From Candidatus Methylopumilus universalis (GTDB lineage Bacteria > Pseudomonadota > Gammaproteobacteria > Burkholderiales > Methylophilaceae): a stretch of DNA of 64,000 bases. Positions 34,078-42,724 of this stretch are shown piece after piece (position 1 is the stretch's first letter; the number at the start of each line of letters is the position of its first letter). Made by a program: the position numbers and the translations under genes. The notes below the pieces were generated by a model, which had not been told where the DNA came from, did no database searches, and saw only the letters and a program-made list of their open reading frames with translations. The stretch lies in NCBI GenBank assembly GCA_945883335.1, contig CAMCXI010000001.1:62001-126000 (forward strand). Reading direction: 5' to 3'.

Positions 34078-35307
34078 TTATATTATCAAATTGACTTTGA
34101 AAGGCGTCATTTTTTCCAAGTAATCTCCCCACCAATTCATTAGCGCAATTCGGTCATTCAAGTACTGCGCTCGGTTATAGGCTCGACGGACTTGGTTAGT
34201 ATCAGTATGAGCCAACTGTCTTTCAATCACATCAGGTCTAAATTCGTTTTCATTAAGAACGGTACTAGCGATTGCCCTAAATCCATGTACTGTCATTCTG
34301 TTTTTGTACCCCATCCAATAAAGCGCATAAATTAATGCGTGATCAACTAATGGTTTTTTTGCTTTATGAAATACATAGCCATCGCTTGGATAAGAAGATT
34401 TAATATGATTAAGTATTAAGAGAGCTTGTTTATTCAATGGCACAACATGCTCAAGCCTCATTTTCATCCGCTCTGCTGGAATTTTCCATATAGCCTTTTC
34501 TAAATCAAATTCATCCCAAGTGGCTTGTAATAATTCATTCTTGCGAACAAATGTCAGTGCCATAAGTTGTAAGGCATACCTCACAATTGAATCACCTATT
34601 TTTTCATATCCTGCGATGTCACTCATTAACTTAGGTAATTCTTTGGGTGTTACAGCATTAAAATGAACGACAGTATGCTCATGTAATGCTTTATTTAAGC
34701 CGATGGTAATGTCGTGTTTACATAAACCAATGATGATTGCGTATTGCCATATCTGGCGACAGTCATTTAGTACGCGGCGAGCTAAACCATATGCTCCGCG
34801 ATCTTCCATTTTCTGTAATAGCCCGAGCAAGTCATTTCTCGTAATTCGCTGTATATTTTTATCGGCAACATACTTAAGAATGTTATTGATTAGCCTGCTC
34901 TCAACCTGTTTTGTATGCGCAGGTGTCCATTTTGAAGCGCGACGAGACAGCCATTGCGATGCGATTTTCTTCAATCGCAAATCAACTTGTATCCCTTTGA
35001 CAGGCATATTCGCTTCACTAATATGATGTTCTAGCAAATGGGTTGGATGCTGATATTTTGTTATTAGAAGCTTTTCGTAAAACACTCTCGCCTCTCTGAA
35101 AGCTTCAAATTTATCCTGTGTTTTACAGCTATGACGATAAGTCTTTCCTCTATCAAAATAGGTTGCCCACCAGTATGGCGAAGCGTTGTTCAGATAAACT
35201 TTTAACTTTCTTGGGTAGTGTGGAACTGGCGTAACCGTTCCTGGGATTGCTGCGGTGCGATGACGAGTTGGGATGTTAATTTGATCAAAAGTATCAATTC
35301 CTATCAT
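34078..35307 (-). CDS. P4-type tyrosine recombinase/integrase
   Basis: 409 residues with an N-terminal SPYWWATYFDRGKTYRHSC region, a core-binding domain (about 105-220) and a catalytic domain. Active-site residues: Arg255 (LTFVRKNEL), His341-x-x-Arg344 (VHGFRAIAS), His367 (QLAHTD) and Tyr377 (RRAYNRAQYL). The style matches P4-like integrases that often use tRNA or tmRNA genes. It is the inner of two integrases at the right end of the element, ahead of palindrome P6, and its stop codon abuts a porin frame. It may belong to an older or second element nested inside. Confidence 0.9.
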   Translation of the reverse strand: MIGIDTFDQINIPTRHRTAAIPGTVTPVPHYPRKLKVYLNNASPYWWATYFDRGKTYRHSCKTQDKFEAFREARVFYEKLLITKYQHPTHLLEHHISEANMPVKGIQVDLRLKKIASQWLSRRASKWTPAHTKQVESRLINNILKYVADKNIQRITRNDLLGLLQKMEDRGAYGLARRVLNDCRQIWQYAIIIGLCKHDITIGLNKALHEHTVVHFNAVTPKELPKLMSDIAGYEKIGDSIVRYALQLMALTFVRKNELLQATWDEFDLEKAIWKIPAERMKMRLEHVVPLNKQALLILNHIKSSYPSDGYVFHKAKKPLVDHALIYALYWMGYKNRMTVHGFRAIASTVLNENEFRPDVIERQLAHTDTNQVRRAYNRAQYLNDRIALMNWWGDYLEKMTPFKVNLII

Positions 35308-35413
35308 TTTGAGAGCCTCAAAATGATTAATTATTAATGATAACTTTGTGCTTGAGCTACCTGAATTTGTAGTCGAAAAAGTCGTTAACTACGAATCGAC
35401 TACTTTTTAACGA

Positions 35414-35434
35414 AGCGTCCAGTAACTAGACGCT
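35414..35434. repeat. Island palindrome P6
   Basis: Arms AGCGTCCAGT and ACTAGACGCT around A, one mismatch. It lies 12 nt beyond the stop of the minus-strand 509-aa integrase, between the two large integrase genes. Confidence 0.93.
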
Positions 35435-35446
35435 AGCTATTTCTTT

Positions 35447-36976
35447 TTATGTCTGCTTGTTAAAGCTATAGAACTTCCAATTCGGAATTAAATCAAAATC
35501 AATACAATCCGAAAAATCTAGCCTTTGGTACCAATTATTGTATGTCGTTAAGTCTGATGGTTTGATGTATGTGGTTGCCGCAATATTGCCAGATGGTGAT
35601 TGCCCAACTACAAACGCAAACTTGTTTTCAGAAATATCGAGATTATGCGAGAAGAAATTAATGACATTGTGTCTTAGAGAATGGAATGAAGTTCTAGCAG
35701 TTGTTATGTCGCAATGTCTTGCGTTCATATATGTTTCATTGAACCACTTGCTAAAGACGCTACCGTAACTGCTTCTCTGAATTTTGTAGTTAAGCTCTGG
35801 AAATAACCTCTCATCACCACGTTGCTTTCTATATTCCAAAAACTCGATAAAGCCCAACCTGATAAGTTCTGGATGTATTGGAACGAGGCGCTTATGGTAA
35901 TGGCGCTTCAAAGATTTCCTTGTGTTTATATAGTCATTTTCGTTGATATCAAAAACCCAAATATTAGTTTTTAGCTCTTGGTAGATATCTGAAACGAATA
36001 GCTGACAGATTTCACCTTGTCTTGCGCCTGTAAGTAATCCAATTAAAGGCACCCAATATTTGAAGCTTTTGTCATGTTCCAAGTCCAGATAAAACTTACT
36101 ATTAAAGAGCTTGGTTAGATCCTGACTTGTAAAAACTGATCTGTCATCAAAGCTACGTGACTTAATCTTAATGATGCCTTTTAAGGGTTCATTAAGATGG
36201 GGTATGGCAAAGTCGTGTTTATCCAACCAGTCGAAAAATGACGAAAGCTTTTGTAGATAGTTGGACTTAGTTCTGTCGTGTAGTTTCTCTGTTTGATCTA
36301 TTTGTAGTTTCAATATCTGATCAAGAGATAGTTTTCTGAATTTAGGATTCTTTCGTCTATTTTTAGGGTAATTAAGTACAACAGTTTTATATTGAATGGC
36401 ATGTTGCTTGGTTAGTGTCGATGTTAGGATGTCACCGAAAAGCTCTAATAGAATGGTTAGCACCTCTTTTCTATAGGTTAGCTCTGAATCACTATTGTGT
36501 TTCCAATTCAATTTACGCTCGTCAATAAAGAGATTCATAGCCTCAGATATCTTTATGCTAAATAAATTGGCTCTACCTTGGTTCTTTATTTCCTCCCTTA
36601 GTAATCGAATTTCCTCAATAAACTTAGCCTCAAGCCTTTGATAGTAAGTTGATTGATTGATGGGATTTTGAAGACTATTTTTATCTTTGTGTTTTTTTAG
36701 AATTTCGATCGTTTCAGTTAAGTCACTTTCTGATTGAAAATGATTTTTAGGTAACTCATCAAATACTCTAGCTAGCTCTTTAGCAATGCTTAAGGCTTCT
36801 TCACGATTTTTGGTAGTAAGTGAAAGGCGAATAAATTCCTTAGCTACTTTGCTATTTGTCGGCACCCTCTTTTGAAAATAGTAAGTGCCTTGTCTATCTG
36901 TATAAATGTAAGTAGGAATAGCCAATGTAATATTTCCATCATTACATCTGCTATGTTTGATGTTAAGGCAAAGCAT
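35447..36976 (-). CDS. Tyrosine recombinase/integrase next to the att site
   Basis: 509 residues. The N-terminal segment YIYTDRQGTYYFQKRVP with the region LSLTTKNREEALSIAKEL is typical of long site-specific integrases whose N-terminus binds arm sites. A coiled region follows, then a SAM-like core-binding domain, then the catalytic domain with Arg in LLTGARQGEICQL, HSLRH (H-x-x-R), and the tyrosine in NIAATTYIKPSD. The gene starts 45 nt from the right 64-bp repeat, so it is the best candidate for integrating the element in tRNA-Gly. ATG at 36976. A few catalytic neighbours (GQSPS instead of GH) deviate from the commonest pattern. Confidence 0.88.
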   Translation of the reverse strand: MLCLNIKHSRCNDGNITLAIPTYIYTDRQGTYYFQKRVPTNSKVAKEFIRLSLTTKNREEALSIAKELARVFDELPKNHFQSESDLTETIEILKKHKDKNSLQNPINQSTYYQRLEAKFIEEIRLLREEIKNQGRANLFSIKISEAMNLFIDERKLNWKHNSDSELTYRKEVLTILLELFGDILTSTLTKQHAIQYKTVVLNYPKNRRKNPKFRKLSLDQILKLQIDQTEKLHDRTKSNYLQKLSSFFDWLDKHDFAIPHLNEPLKGIIKIKSRSFDDRSVFTSQDLTKLFNSKFYLDLEHDKSFKYWVPLIGLLTGARQGEICQLFVSDIYQELKTNIWVFDINENDYINTRKSLKRHYHKRLVPIHPELIRLGFIEFLEYRKQRGDERLFPELNYKIQRSSYGSVFSKWFNETYMNARHCDITTARTSFHSLRHNVINFFSHNLDISENKFAFVVGQSPSGNIAATTYIKPSDLTTYNNWYQRLDFSDCIDFDLIPNWKFYSFNKQT

Positions 36977-37021
36977 TAACCTGTGAGACTGAGTGTAATT
37001 TCAGCACCCCTAACCAGCGCC

Positions 37022-37085
37022 GACGGGAATCGAACCCGCGTATCGAGCTTGGGAAGCTAGCGTTCTACCATTGAACTACACCCGC
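37022..37085 (-). repeat. 64-bp attachment direct repeat, right copy (copy C)
   Basis: Identical to 24250-24313. It carries the tRNA 5' acceptor strand, D, anticodon and T arms, but on its 3' side the expected CACCCGCTCCA is replaced by CGGCGCTGG, so no acceptor stem can form. Not a functional tRNA in its present form. Confidence 0.93.
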
Positions 37086-37234
37086 AATTGACAACGCAGG
37101 CTATTTTACCAATTTTGTGCCAAGAGCGCCGTATTTATTGGGTTTGCCAAAAGGTGTGCAAACTACGTAAAATAGACCAATAATTTTGAAAACACATGCC
37201 GCTTATTTCCGGGCAGTTTCTGACGAGTATCCAA

Positions 37235-37441
37235 TTGATTCAAATTACGATTAACGGAAACCCTAAAACTTTTGATGCAAACATCAATACGCTGGCAGCG
37301 TTAGTTGAAAAGCTCGGTTTGGTTGGCAAGCGTCTCGCGATCGAGCGAAATGGTGAGATTGTTCCTAAGAGTACATTTGCTGAAGTGCCTTTGCAAACTG
37401 GGGATAAGTTAGAAATTGTAGGTGCAGTCGGTGGCGGTTAA
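37235..37441 (+). CDS. thiS: Sulfur carrier protein ThiS
   Basis: 68 residues if started at TTG 37235 (family-like MIQITINGNPKTFDAN); the track's ATG at 37196 has no ribosome site and adds 13 unconserved residues, while GACGAG precedes the TTG. The beta-grasp fold ends in the GG tail (AVGGG) that is adenylated and thiocarboxylated to deliver sulfur to the thiazole. The extra final Gly is slightly unusual. It lies 30 nt upstream of thiG in the same direction, and just outside the right att repeat, so the element end borders its promoter. Confidence 0.9.
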   Translation: MIQITINGNPKTFDANINTLAALVEKLGLVGKRLAIERNGEIVPKSTFAEVPLQTGDKLEIVGAVGGG

Positions 37442-37471
37442 AAGCCCAGCGGTTAAGGACGGTTAATAGAA

Positions 37472-38257
37472 ATGAGCATGAACACATTAAATATTGCAGG
37501 CAAATCATATAGCTCACGCTTATTGGTGGGTACGGGTAAATATAAAGACTTTACTGAAACGCGTGCGGCAATTGATGCCAGCGGCGCTGAAATTGTGACG
37601 GTAGCGATTCGCCGTACCAATATTGGTCAAAATGCTGGCGAGCCCTCTTTGCTTGATTACTTGCCACCTGAAGAGTTTACGTATTTGCCAAATACAGCCG
37701 GCTGTTACTCAGCTGATGATGCAGTGCGAACATTACGTTTAGCACGTGAGTTATTAGATGGCCACCAATTAGTGAAGCTCGAAGTGCTTGGTGATCCTAA
37801 TACGCTCTACCCAAATGTGATCGAAACAATCAAAGCGGCCGAAGTGCTTGTTAAAGATGGCTTTGACGTGATGGTTTATACCTCTGACGATCCAATTATT
37901 TGTAAGCAATTAGAAGAAATCGGTTGCTGTGCTGTGATGCCTTTAGCTTCATTAATTGGGTCAGGCATGGGAATTTTAAATCCGTGGAATCTTCAAATTA
38001 TCATTGAAAATGCAAAAGTGCCTGTGCTGGTGGATGCAGGTGTAGGCACGGCCTCAGACGCGGCGATTGCAATGGAGCTAGGTTGTGCAGGCATTTTGAT
38101 GAACACCGCGATTGCGGGGGCTAACAATCCAATCTTAATGGCTTCTGCTATGAAAAAAGCAGTTGAGGCGGGTCGCGAAGCATTTCTGGCAGGCCGGATG
38201 GCGAAAAAACTTTATTCAGCTACCCCAAGCTCACCCACTTCTGGATTAATTACTTAA
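37472..38257 (+). CDS. thiG: Thiazole synthase ThiG
   Basis: 261 residues. N-terminal [13 protein letters not shown] and [13 protein letters not shown] are the family signatures, then [29 protein letters not shown], and the phosphate-binding GIGTASDAA-type loop ([19 protein letters not shown]). The TIM-barrel enzyme combines DXP, the ThiS thiocarboxylate and dehydroglycine (or iminoacetate) into the thiazole phosphate. Cotranscribed with thiS. In this window the other thiamine genes (thiE, thiD) lie beyond the tRNA-Gly element. RBS-like GGACGG precedes the ATG. Confidence 0.97.
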   Translation: MSMNTLNIAGKSYSSRLLVGTGKYKDFTETRAAIDASGAEIVTVAIRRTNIGQNAGEPSLLDYLPPEEFTYLPNTAGCYSADDAVRTLRLARELLDGHQLVKLEVLGDPNTLYPNVIETIKAAEVLVKDGFDVMVYTSDDPIICKQLEEIGCCAVMPLASLIGSGMGILNPWNLQIIIENAKVPVLVDAGVGTASDAAIAMELGCAGILMNTAIAGANNPILMASAMKKAVEAGREAFLAGRMAKKLYSATPSSPTSGLIT

Positions 38258-38293
38258 TGCTTAATCACTTAATATTGATTCAATTAGGCCTCA

Positions 38294-38677
38294 ATGACTA
38301 CTGATAAACGATATGAATGTTCGGTGGCGGTAAGCACAGAGTTTTTACCTGACCAATCTGATATTCAAGCAGGCCGTTACGCTTTTTCCTATCACATCAC
38401 TATTTCCAATACAGGCAGTGTCGCAGCGCAATTAATTAGTCGCCATTGGGTGATTACAGATGCTGAAAAGAAAGTGCAAGAGGTTCGCGGACTAGGCGTA
38501 GTTGGCGAGCAGCCTTTGCTTCAGCCCTCAGCTTCTTTTGAGTACGTCAGCGGTACGGTGCTGAATACCGCTGTAGGTACTATGCATGGGTCTTATCAAT
38601 TGACGGCGGTCGATGGCACGCAGTTTGAGGTGGCTATTCCTGCTTTTACCTTAACGATGCCTAGGGTTTTGCATTAA
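38294..38677 (+). CDS. apaG: ApaG-domain protein
   Basis: 127 residues, the complete single-domain ApaG family. Features are SVAVSTEFLPDQSDIQAGRY, FSYHITISNTGSVAAQLISR, HWVITDAEKKVQEVRGLGVV and GEQPLLQPSASFEYVSGTVL. The fold is an Ig-like beta sandwich; role uncertain, historically linked to Co2+/Mg2+ efflux and diadenosine tetraphosphate metabolism. The stop overlaps the mltA start by one base (TAATG), so the two are translationally coupled. AGG occurs about 8 nt before the ATG. Confidence 0.95.
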   Translation: MTTDKRYECSVAVSTEFLPDQSDIQAGRYAFSYHITISNTGSVAAQLISRHWVITDAEKKVQEVRGLGVVGEQPLLQPSASFEYVSGTVLNTAVGTMHGSYQLTAVDGTQFEVAIPAFTLTMPRVLH

Positions 38678-39909
38678 TGCGACCAACCAATATTTTTCAG
38701 CTTTCATGTGTGTTGCTAAGTTTGCTGGCTTTAAGCGCCTGCGAAAAGTTACAAGTAAAGCCAACGCCTCCAGAAGAGCCGATCTGTGCATGCCCAGCAC
38801 AACCTGCTCCACCAGCCAAGCCAGTGGAAGGTAAGCCAGAGCCAATTAAAGTGCCGGACTATGGTTTGCTAAAGCCTGCGGATTGGCAAGAGTTAGACGG
38901 CCTCACGAAAGATGATGTCACCAAAGCCTGGCCAGCATGGAAGCTTGGCTGTGTTTCATTAAAACTAAAGTCAGCATGGCAAGCGGTTTGTAATGAGGCT
39001 GATAAATTAGATAATCCTTCCAAAAAAGGGATTGTTGATTACTTTAAAAACAACTTTTTAGTCTATCGCACGACCAATTTGGATGGCTCAAATACGGGCA
39101 TGATTACTGGATATTACGAGCCAGTGATTAAAGGGAGTCGCACTAAAAACGACAAATTCCGCTTTCCTTTATACACACGTCCTGATGATTTAATTACCGT
39201 GGAATTGGCTAGTATATTTCCGGAGTTAGCTAATAAACGCGTGCGTGGTCGTGTCGTTGGCACAAAGTTGATTCCTTATTACAATCGCGGCGAAATCGAA
39301 GCAGATAATTCACCATTACAAGGGCGTGAGTTCGTTTGGGTCGATGACCAAATTGATTTGTTTTTTTTACAAATCCAAGGCTCTGGGATGGTACATCTCG
39401 ATAATGGCGAGAAAATGCATGTGGGTTATGCAGATCAAAATGGACAAGCCTATCAATCGATTGGACGTTTGCTAATTGAAAAAGGCGAACTGACTGTTGA
39501 TAAAGCTTCCATGCAAGGGATTAAAGATTGGGCACGAAATAATCCAGGAAAATTACGTGAGCTGCTTAATGCAAATCCTAGTTATGTTTTTTTCCGTGAA
39601 TTGCCGGCCGGATTGCCAGGCCCCATTGGTGCACTTGGTGCGCCGATATTGGCTGAACGTGTCGTGGCGATTGATCCACGCTTTGTGCCACTTGGTGCGC
39701 CTATTTTCTTATCCACTAATTTACCCAATTCGAATAAGCCAATAAACCGATTGATGATGGCGCAGGATACTGGCGGTGCAATTAAAGGTGGAGTAAGGGC
39801 AGATTTCTTTTGGGGTGCGGGTGATGCTGCTGGTAAGTCTGCGGGGTCGATGAAACAACAAGGTAGGATCTGGGTGTTGTTACCAAAAGATTTTCCGCTA
39901 CCTAAGTAA
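38677..39909 (+). CDS. mltA: Membrane-bound lytic murein transglycosylase A
   Basis: 410 residues with a lipoprotein signal ending LLALSAC (lipobox) and a Pro-rich linker. The MltA barrel shows MITGYYEPVIKGSRTK and, near the end, the 3D domain with catalytic and structural aspartates (VAIDPRFVPLGAPIF, LMMAQDTGGAIKGGVRADFF, WGAGDAA). It cleaves glycan strands to 1,6-anhydro ends from the outer membrane inner face. Directly coupled to apaG. A strong bidirectional terminator follows. Confidence 0.95.
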   Translation: MRPTNIFQLSCVLLSLLALSACEKLQVKPTPPEEPICACPAQPAPPAKPVEGKPEPIKVPDYGLLKPADWQELDGLTKDDVTKAWPAWKLGCVSLKLKSAWQAVCNEADKLDNPSKKGIVDYFKNNFLVYRTTNLDGSNTGMITGYYEPVIKGSRTKNDKFRFPLYTRPDDLITVELASIFPELANKRVRGRVVGTKLIPYYNRGEIEADNSPLQGREFVWVDDQIDLFFLQIQGSGMVHLDNGEKMHVGYADQNGQAYQSIGRLLIEKGELTVDKASMQGIKDWARNNPGKLRELLNANPSYVFFRELPAGLPGPIGALGAPILAERVVAIDPRFVPLGAPIFLSTNLPNSNKPINRLMMAQDTGGAIKGGVRADFFWGAGDAAGKSAGSMKQQGRIWVLLPKDFPLPK

Positions 39910-39933
39910 GCAAAGTTGAAAATTGGTAGACAT

Positions 39934-39962
39934 AAAAAAAGGAGCTCTTAAGCTCCTTTTTT
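39934..39962. terminator. Bidirectional terminator between mltA and pqqA
   Basis: AAAAAAAGGAGCT-CTTA-AGCTCCTTTTTT: stem with A and T runs on both sides, so it can end mltA on the + strand and pqqA on the - strand. Confidence 0.9.
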
Positions 39963-39976
39963 ACAATCTTTGAAAA

Positions 39977-40048
39977 TTACTTGTTCATTACGTACATAGT
40001 AACTTCAAAGCCAAAGCGCATTTCAGTAGCAGCTGGTTTAGTCCACAT
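39977..40048 (-). CDS. pqqA: PQQ precursor peptide PqqA
   Basis: A 23-residue gene missing from the ORF track. The peptide starts [12 protein letters not shown] and continues [11 protein letters not shown], the conserved PqqA core with Glu15 and Tyr19 that are crosslinked and excised to form pyrroloquinoline quinone. TAGGAGAATTACT places AGGAG 7-8 nt before the ATG, a strong ribosome site. PQQ is the cofactor of methanol dehydrogenases, consistent with methylotrophy. The pqqB-E genes are not nearby, so this is a stand-alone (perhaps extra) copy with its own terminator. Confidence 0.95.
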   Translation of the reverse strand: MWTKPAATEMRFGFEVTMYVMNK

Positions 40049-40184
40049 AGTAATTCTCCTAATGTTGTTTAAATCGCTTCGTCATCAGTGACTCAACGCA
40101 TGAATGAATATTACGCTTCTTAAAAAACTTAACACTACCCTTAGTCATTAAAGATGGCTCATGATTTTCATTAGAGATGCGTCA

Positions 40185-41573
40185 CTATTCTTCAATGTTA
40201 AGCTCTTGAATTTTACGTGTTAGCGTATTACGCCCCATTCCTAGCTGTGTTGCTGCTTCAATGCGGCGGCCACCTGTATGTTGCAGCGCTTTAGTAATCA
40301 GAATTTTTTCAAATTCATTTGCACGTGATTCCAGAATGTTTTGCTCACCACGATTAAGGGCATTCATGACTTCGGCTGCGAGCGCTTCTTGCCATGAGGA
40401 GCCGCTAATTGGTTTTGCTGTGTCCTCTTTGAGCTCGGGCGGTAAATCCGCAACATCGATATTCTGGCCAGGTGCCATCACGGTCAGCCAATGACAAACG
40501 TTTTCAAGTTGGCGGACGTTACCACTCCAGCTCATGCTACTTAAGTATTTGAGCGCTGCAGGGGTTGGTTGTTTTGGATCAACGCCCAGCTCATTCGCGA
40601 TGTGAAGTAAGAAATGCTTTACTAACAATGGCACATCCTCAGGCCGCTCTCTTAGGGCAGGCAAACGTAGGCGAATCACATTGAGTCGGTGAAATAAATC
40701 CTCACGGAATAAGCCTTGTTTAACGCGCTCTTCTAAATCTTGATGGGTTGCCGCAATAATCCGCACATTGACCTTTACGGGTTGGTGACCACCCACGCGA
40801 TAGAACTGACCATCGCACAATACGCGCAATAAGCGTGTTTGCAAGTCAGAAGGCATGTCGCCAATTTCGTCCAGAAACAATGTACCGCCGTCGGCTTGTT
40901 CGAAGCGTCCGCGTCTTGCTGCTTGCGCGCCGGTAAAAGCGCCCCGTTCATGGCCAAATAATTCTGACTCTAATAAGTCTTTGGGAATCGCTGCGGTATT
41001 AATCGCAATAAAGGATTTGTCGCCACGTGGACTATGACGATGTAATGCACTCGCTACTAATTCTTTACCAGTGCCTGACTCGCCGTTGATAAGCACAGTT
41101 GCATGAGAACGACTTAAGCGCCCAATCGCACGAAAGACTTCCTGCATCGCTGGGGCCTGGCCAATAATTTCAGGGGTTTCTTCGGCATCAGGGACATCAG
41201 GCGCTTGATGCTTACTTTCGTCGACTGCACGGCGGATAACTTCAATGGCTTGATCGACGTCAAATGGTTTTGCTAGGTACTCAAATGCGCCGCCCTGAAA
41301 CGCCGCGACCGCGCTTTCCAAATCTGAATACGCTGTCATGATGATGACAGGCACGTCAGGCAATCTTTGCTTAATCACTTGTAAAAAGTCTAAGCCTGAG
41401 CCATTTGGCATGCGGATATCGCTGACAATGACTTGCGGAGTTTCGTGATCCAGCGCACTCAATGCTTCAGGCGTTGATGCAAAAGTTTTGAACGCCATTT
41501 CAGTTCGTGCCAATGCTTTTTCAAAGACCCAGCGAATTGATTTGTCGTCGTCGATAATCCAAATTGGTTTCAT
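40185..41573 (-). CDS. ntrC: Nitrogen regulator NtrC (sigma-54 activator)
   Basis: 462 residues: receiver domain with acidic pocket DDD at 8-10, phosphoacceptor Asp52 ([11 protein letters not shown]) and Lys102; AAA+ domain with Walker A GESGTGKE (164-171), the sigma-54 contact loop GAFTGA (211-216) and DEIGDMP; C-terminal Fis-type HTH ([20 protein letters not shown]). When phosphorylated by NtrB it activates glnA and other nitrogen-limitation genes. It begins 23 nt after ntrB on the minus strand. NtrC-type sites are present at both glnA and ntrB in this window. Confidence 0.96.
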   Translation of the reverse strand: MKPIWIIDDDKSIRWVFEKALARTEMAFKTFASTPEALSALDHETPQVIVSDIRMPNGSGLDFLQVIKQRLPDVPVIIMTAYSDLESAVAAFQGGAFEYLAKPFDVDQAIEVIRRAVDESKHQAPDVPDAEETPEIIGQAPAMQEVFRAIGRLSRSHATVLINGESGTGKELVASALHRHSPRGDKSFIAINTAAIPKDLLESELFGHERGAFTGAQAARRGRFEQADGGTLFLDEIGDMPSDLQTRLLRVLCDGQFYRVGGHQPVKVNVRIIAATHQDLEERVKQGLFREDLFHRLNVIRLRLPALRERPEDVPLLVKHFLLHIANELGVDPKQPTPAALKYLSSMSWSGNVRQLENVCHWLTVMAPGQNIDVADLPPELKEDTAKPISGSSWQEALAAEVMNALNRGEQNILESRANEFEKILITKALQHTGGRRIEAATQLGMGRNTLTRKIQELNIEE

Positions 41574-41596
41574 GTTTTACCTATTGATATTGATGC

Positions 41597-42712
41597 TTAT
41601 TGTTTGACCGCATAGCTGTTCATCACAGAGCTTTCGATCGGGAGCAAAATCCTAAAGCAGGTTTGACCTGGTACGCTTTCGCATTCAATCATGCCGTGAT
41701 GCTGCGTAATAAAAGTTTGTGCAAGAGAAAGGCCCAAGCCGGAGCCTCCTTCTCTGCCTGACACTAATGGGAAAAAGATCCGCTCACGAAGGCCAGCAGG
41801 AATGCCCGGGCCGTTGTCGATAATTTGTAATTTAATCGCGACGCGATAACGTTTTTTAGCCAAGGTGACTTGGCGTTCAGCGCGCGTGCGTAAAGTAATT
41901 TTGGCATCTTTTTGACCGCTCGTTTGCATCGCTTGCACGGCATTACGTGCAATATTGAGTACGGCTTGAATGAGTTTTTCTCGATCACCAATAATCTCTG
42001 GCAAGCTGGTATCGTAATCACGCTGCACGGTAATTTTGAACGCGTCTTTTGAGAAGCCCGAGGGAGACTCAGCAAGCAATAGACTACGCACACGCTCTAA
42101 GACTTCATGAATATTGGTCGGCTCATATTTAGGGACGCGGTGCGGCACCAACAGCCTGTCCATTAAAAGCTGCAGTCTATCCGCCTCTTTGATAATCACT
42201 TGCGTGTATTCTCTAAGGCTCGCTTGTGGCAACTCATGTTCTAGTAGTTGCGCTGCGCCGCGAAGTCCACCCAGCGGATTACGAATCTCATGCGCCAAGT
42301 TTCGGAGTAGCTCAGCATTGGCTTGTTGTTGAACGAGCATACGCTCTTCTCGCGCCATCCTTAGTTGCTGATCCATTTGTTGGAATTCTAGAACTAAGCA
42401 AACGTTGGGCTGTTCGACGGGTGTCACGGTACAAGTGACTGCCAAAGCATGTTGGCGCAATGTGGTGATGACAAATTCATGTTCACGGAATGGGCTGTCG
42501 GTGCTAATCGCATTTTCAACAGCTGAATGCAGAATGTCGCAACCTGGGAATACTTGGGCGATCGGTAAGCCACAAATTTGTTTCGCACTAAATGCGAATA
42601 GCACCTCTGCGCCGGGGTTTGCATAAACCACGTGGCGTGCATCGTTGAGCAAAATCACGGCTGTCGCAAGATGCTCAAGTCCGGCAAATGATGAGGGTAT
42701 TTTTTGTTCCAT
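41597..42712 (-). CDS. ntrB: Nitrogen sensor kinase NtrB
   Basis: 371 residues: N-terminal PAS domain (LATAVILLNDARHVVYANPG), DHp H-box LLRNLAHEIRNPLGGLRGAA with His141, and HATPase with N box, DNGPGIPAGLRERIFFPLVS and GGSGLGLSLAQTFI. It is soluble with no membrane segment, as usual for NtrB, and responds to PII proteins. ATG 42712 lies only 2 nt after the position predicted for a sigma-54 start site, so the mRNA from that promoter would be nearly leaderless. A second promoter further upstream would avoid this. Confidence 0.95.
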   Translation of the reverse strand: MEQKIPSSFAGLEHLATAVILLNDARHVVYANPGAEVLFAFSAKQICGLPIAQVFPGCDILHSAVENAISTDSPFREHEFVITTLRQHALAVTCTVTPVEQPNVCLVLEFQQMDQQLRMAREERMLVQQQANAELLRNLAHEIRNPLGGLRGAAQLLEHELPQASLREYTQVIIKEADRLQLLMDRLLVPHRVPKYEPTNIHEVLERVRSLLLAESPSGFSKDAFKITVQRDYDTSLPEIIGDREKLIQAVLNIARNAVQAMQTSGQKDAKITLRTRAERQVTLAKKRYRVAIKLQIIDNGPGIPAGLRERIFFPLVSGREGGSGLGLSLAQTFITQHHGMIECESVPGQTCFRILLPIESSVMNSYAVKQ

Positions 42713-42724
42713 GCTTTAACTATA

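Larger units (their letters stand above)
24250..37085. mobile_element. Integrative element at tRNA-Gly with 64-bp direct repeats
   Basis: 12.8 kb between perfect 64-bp copies of most of the tRNA-Gly gene. Contents: a proteasome-like hydrolase, Panacea toxin-antitoxin pair, three tyrosine recombinases, an AAA+ ATPase, a porin pseudogene and several unknowns. A 509-aa integrase sits 45 nt from the right repeat, the usual position beside an att site. The repeat covers the tRNA 5' end up to the T arm, so excision would put the native upstream sequence (37086 on) back in front of the tRNA. No conjugation genes are visible, so mobilisation would need help. Composition is more AT-rich than the flanks. 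Confidence 0.85.

Noticed and set aside
24432-35434. Palindromes P1-P6 as integron attC sites or a CRISPR array
   Set aside because: They are nearly perfect short palindromes without the GTTRRRY core or the bulged arms of attC, spacing is kilobases with genes between, and no cas genes or IntI-type insert is seen.
37022-37085. Copy C as a functional second tRNA-Gly
   Set aside because: The 3' acceptor strand is replaced by CGGCGCTGG, which cannot pair with GCGGGTG, so no acceptor stem forms.
37086-37234. TPP riboswitch before thiS
   Set aside because: No CTGAGA-type thi-box or matching paired elements were visible here or upstream of thiD.
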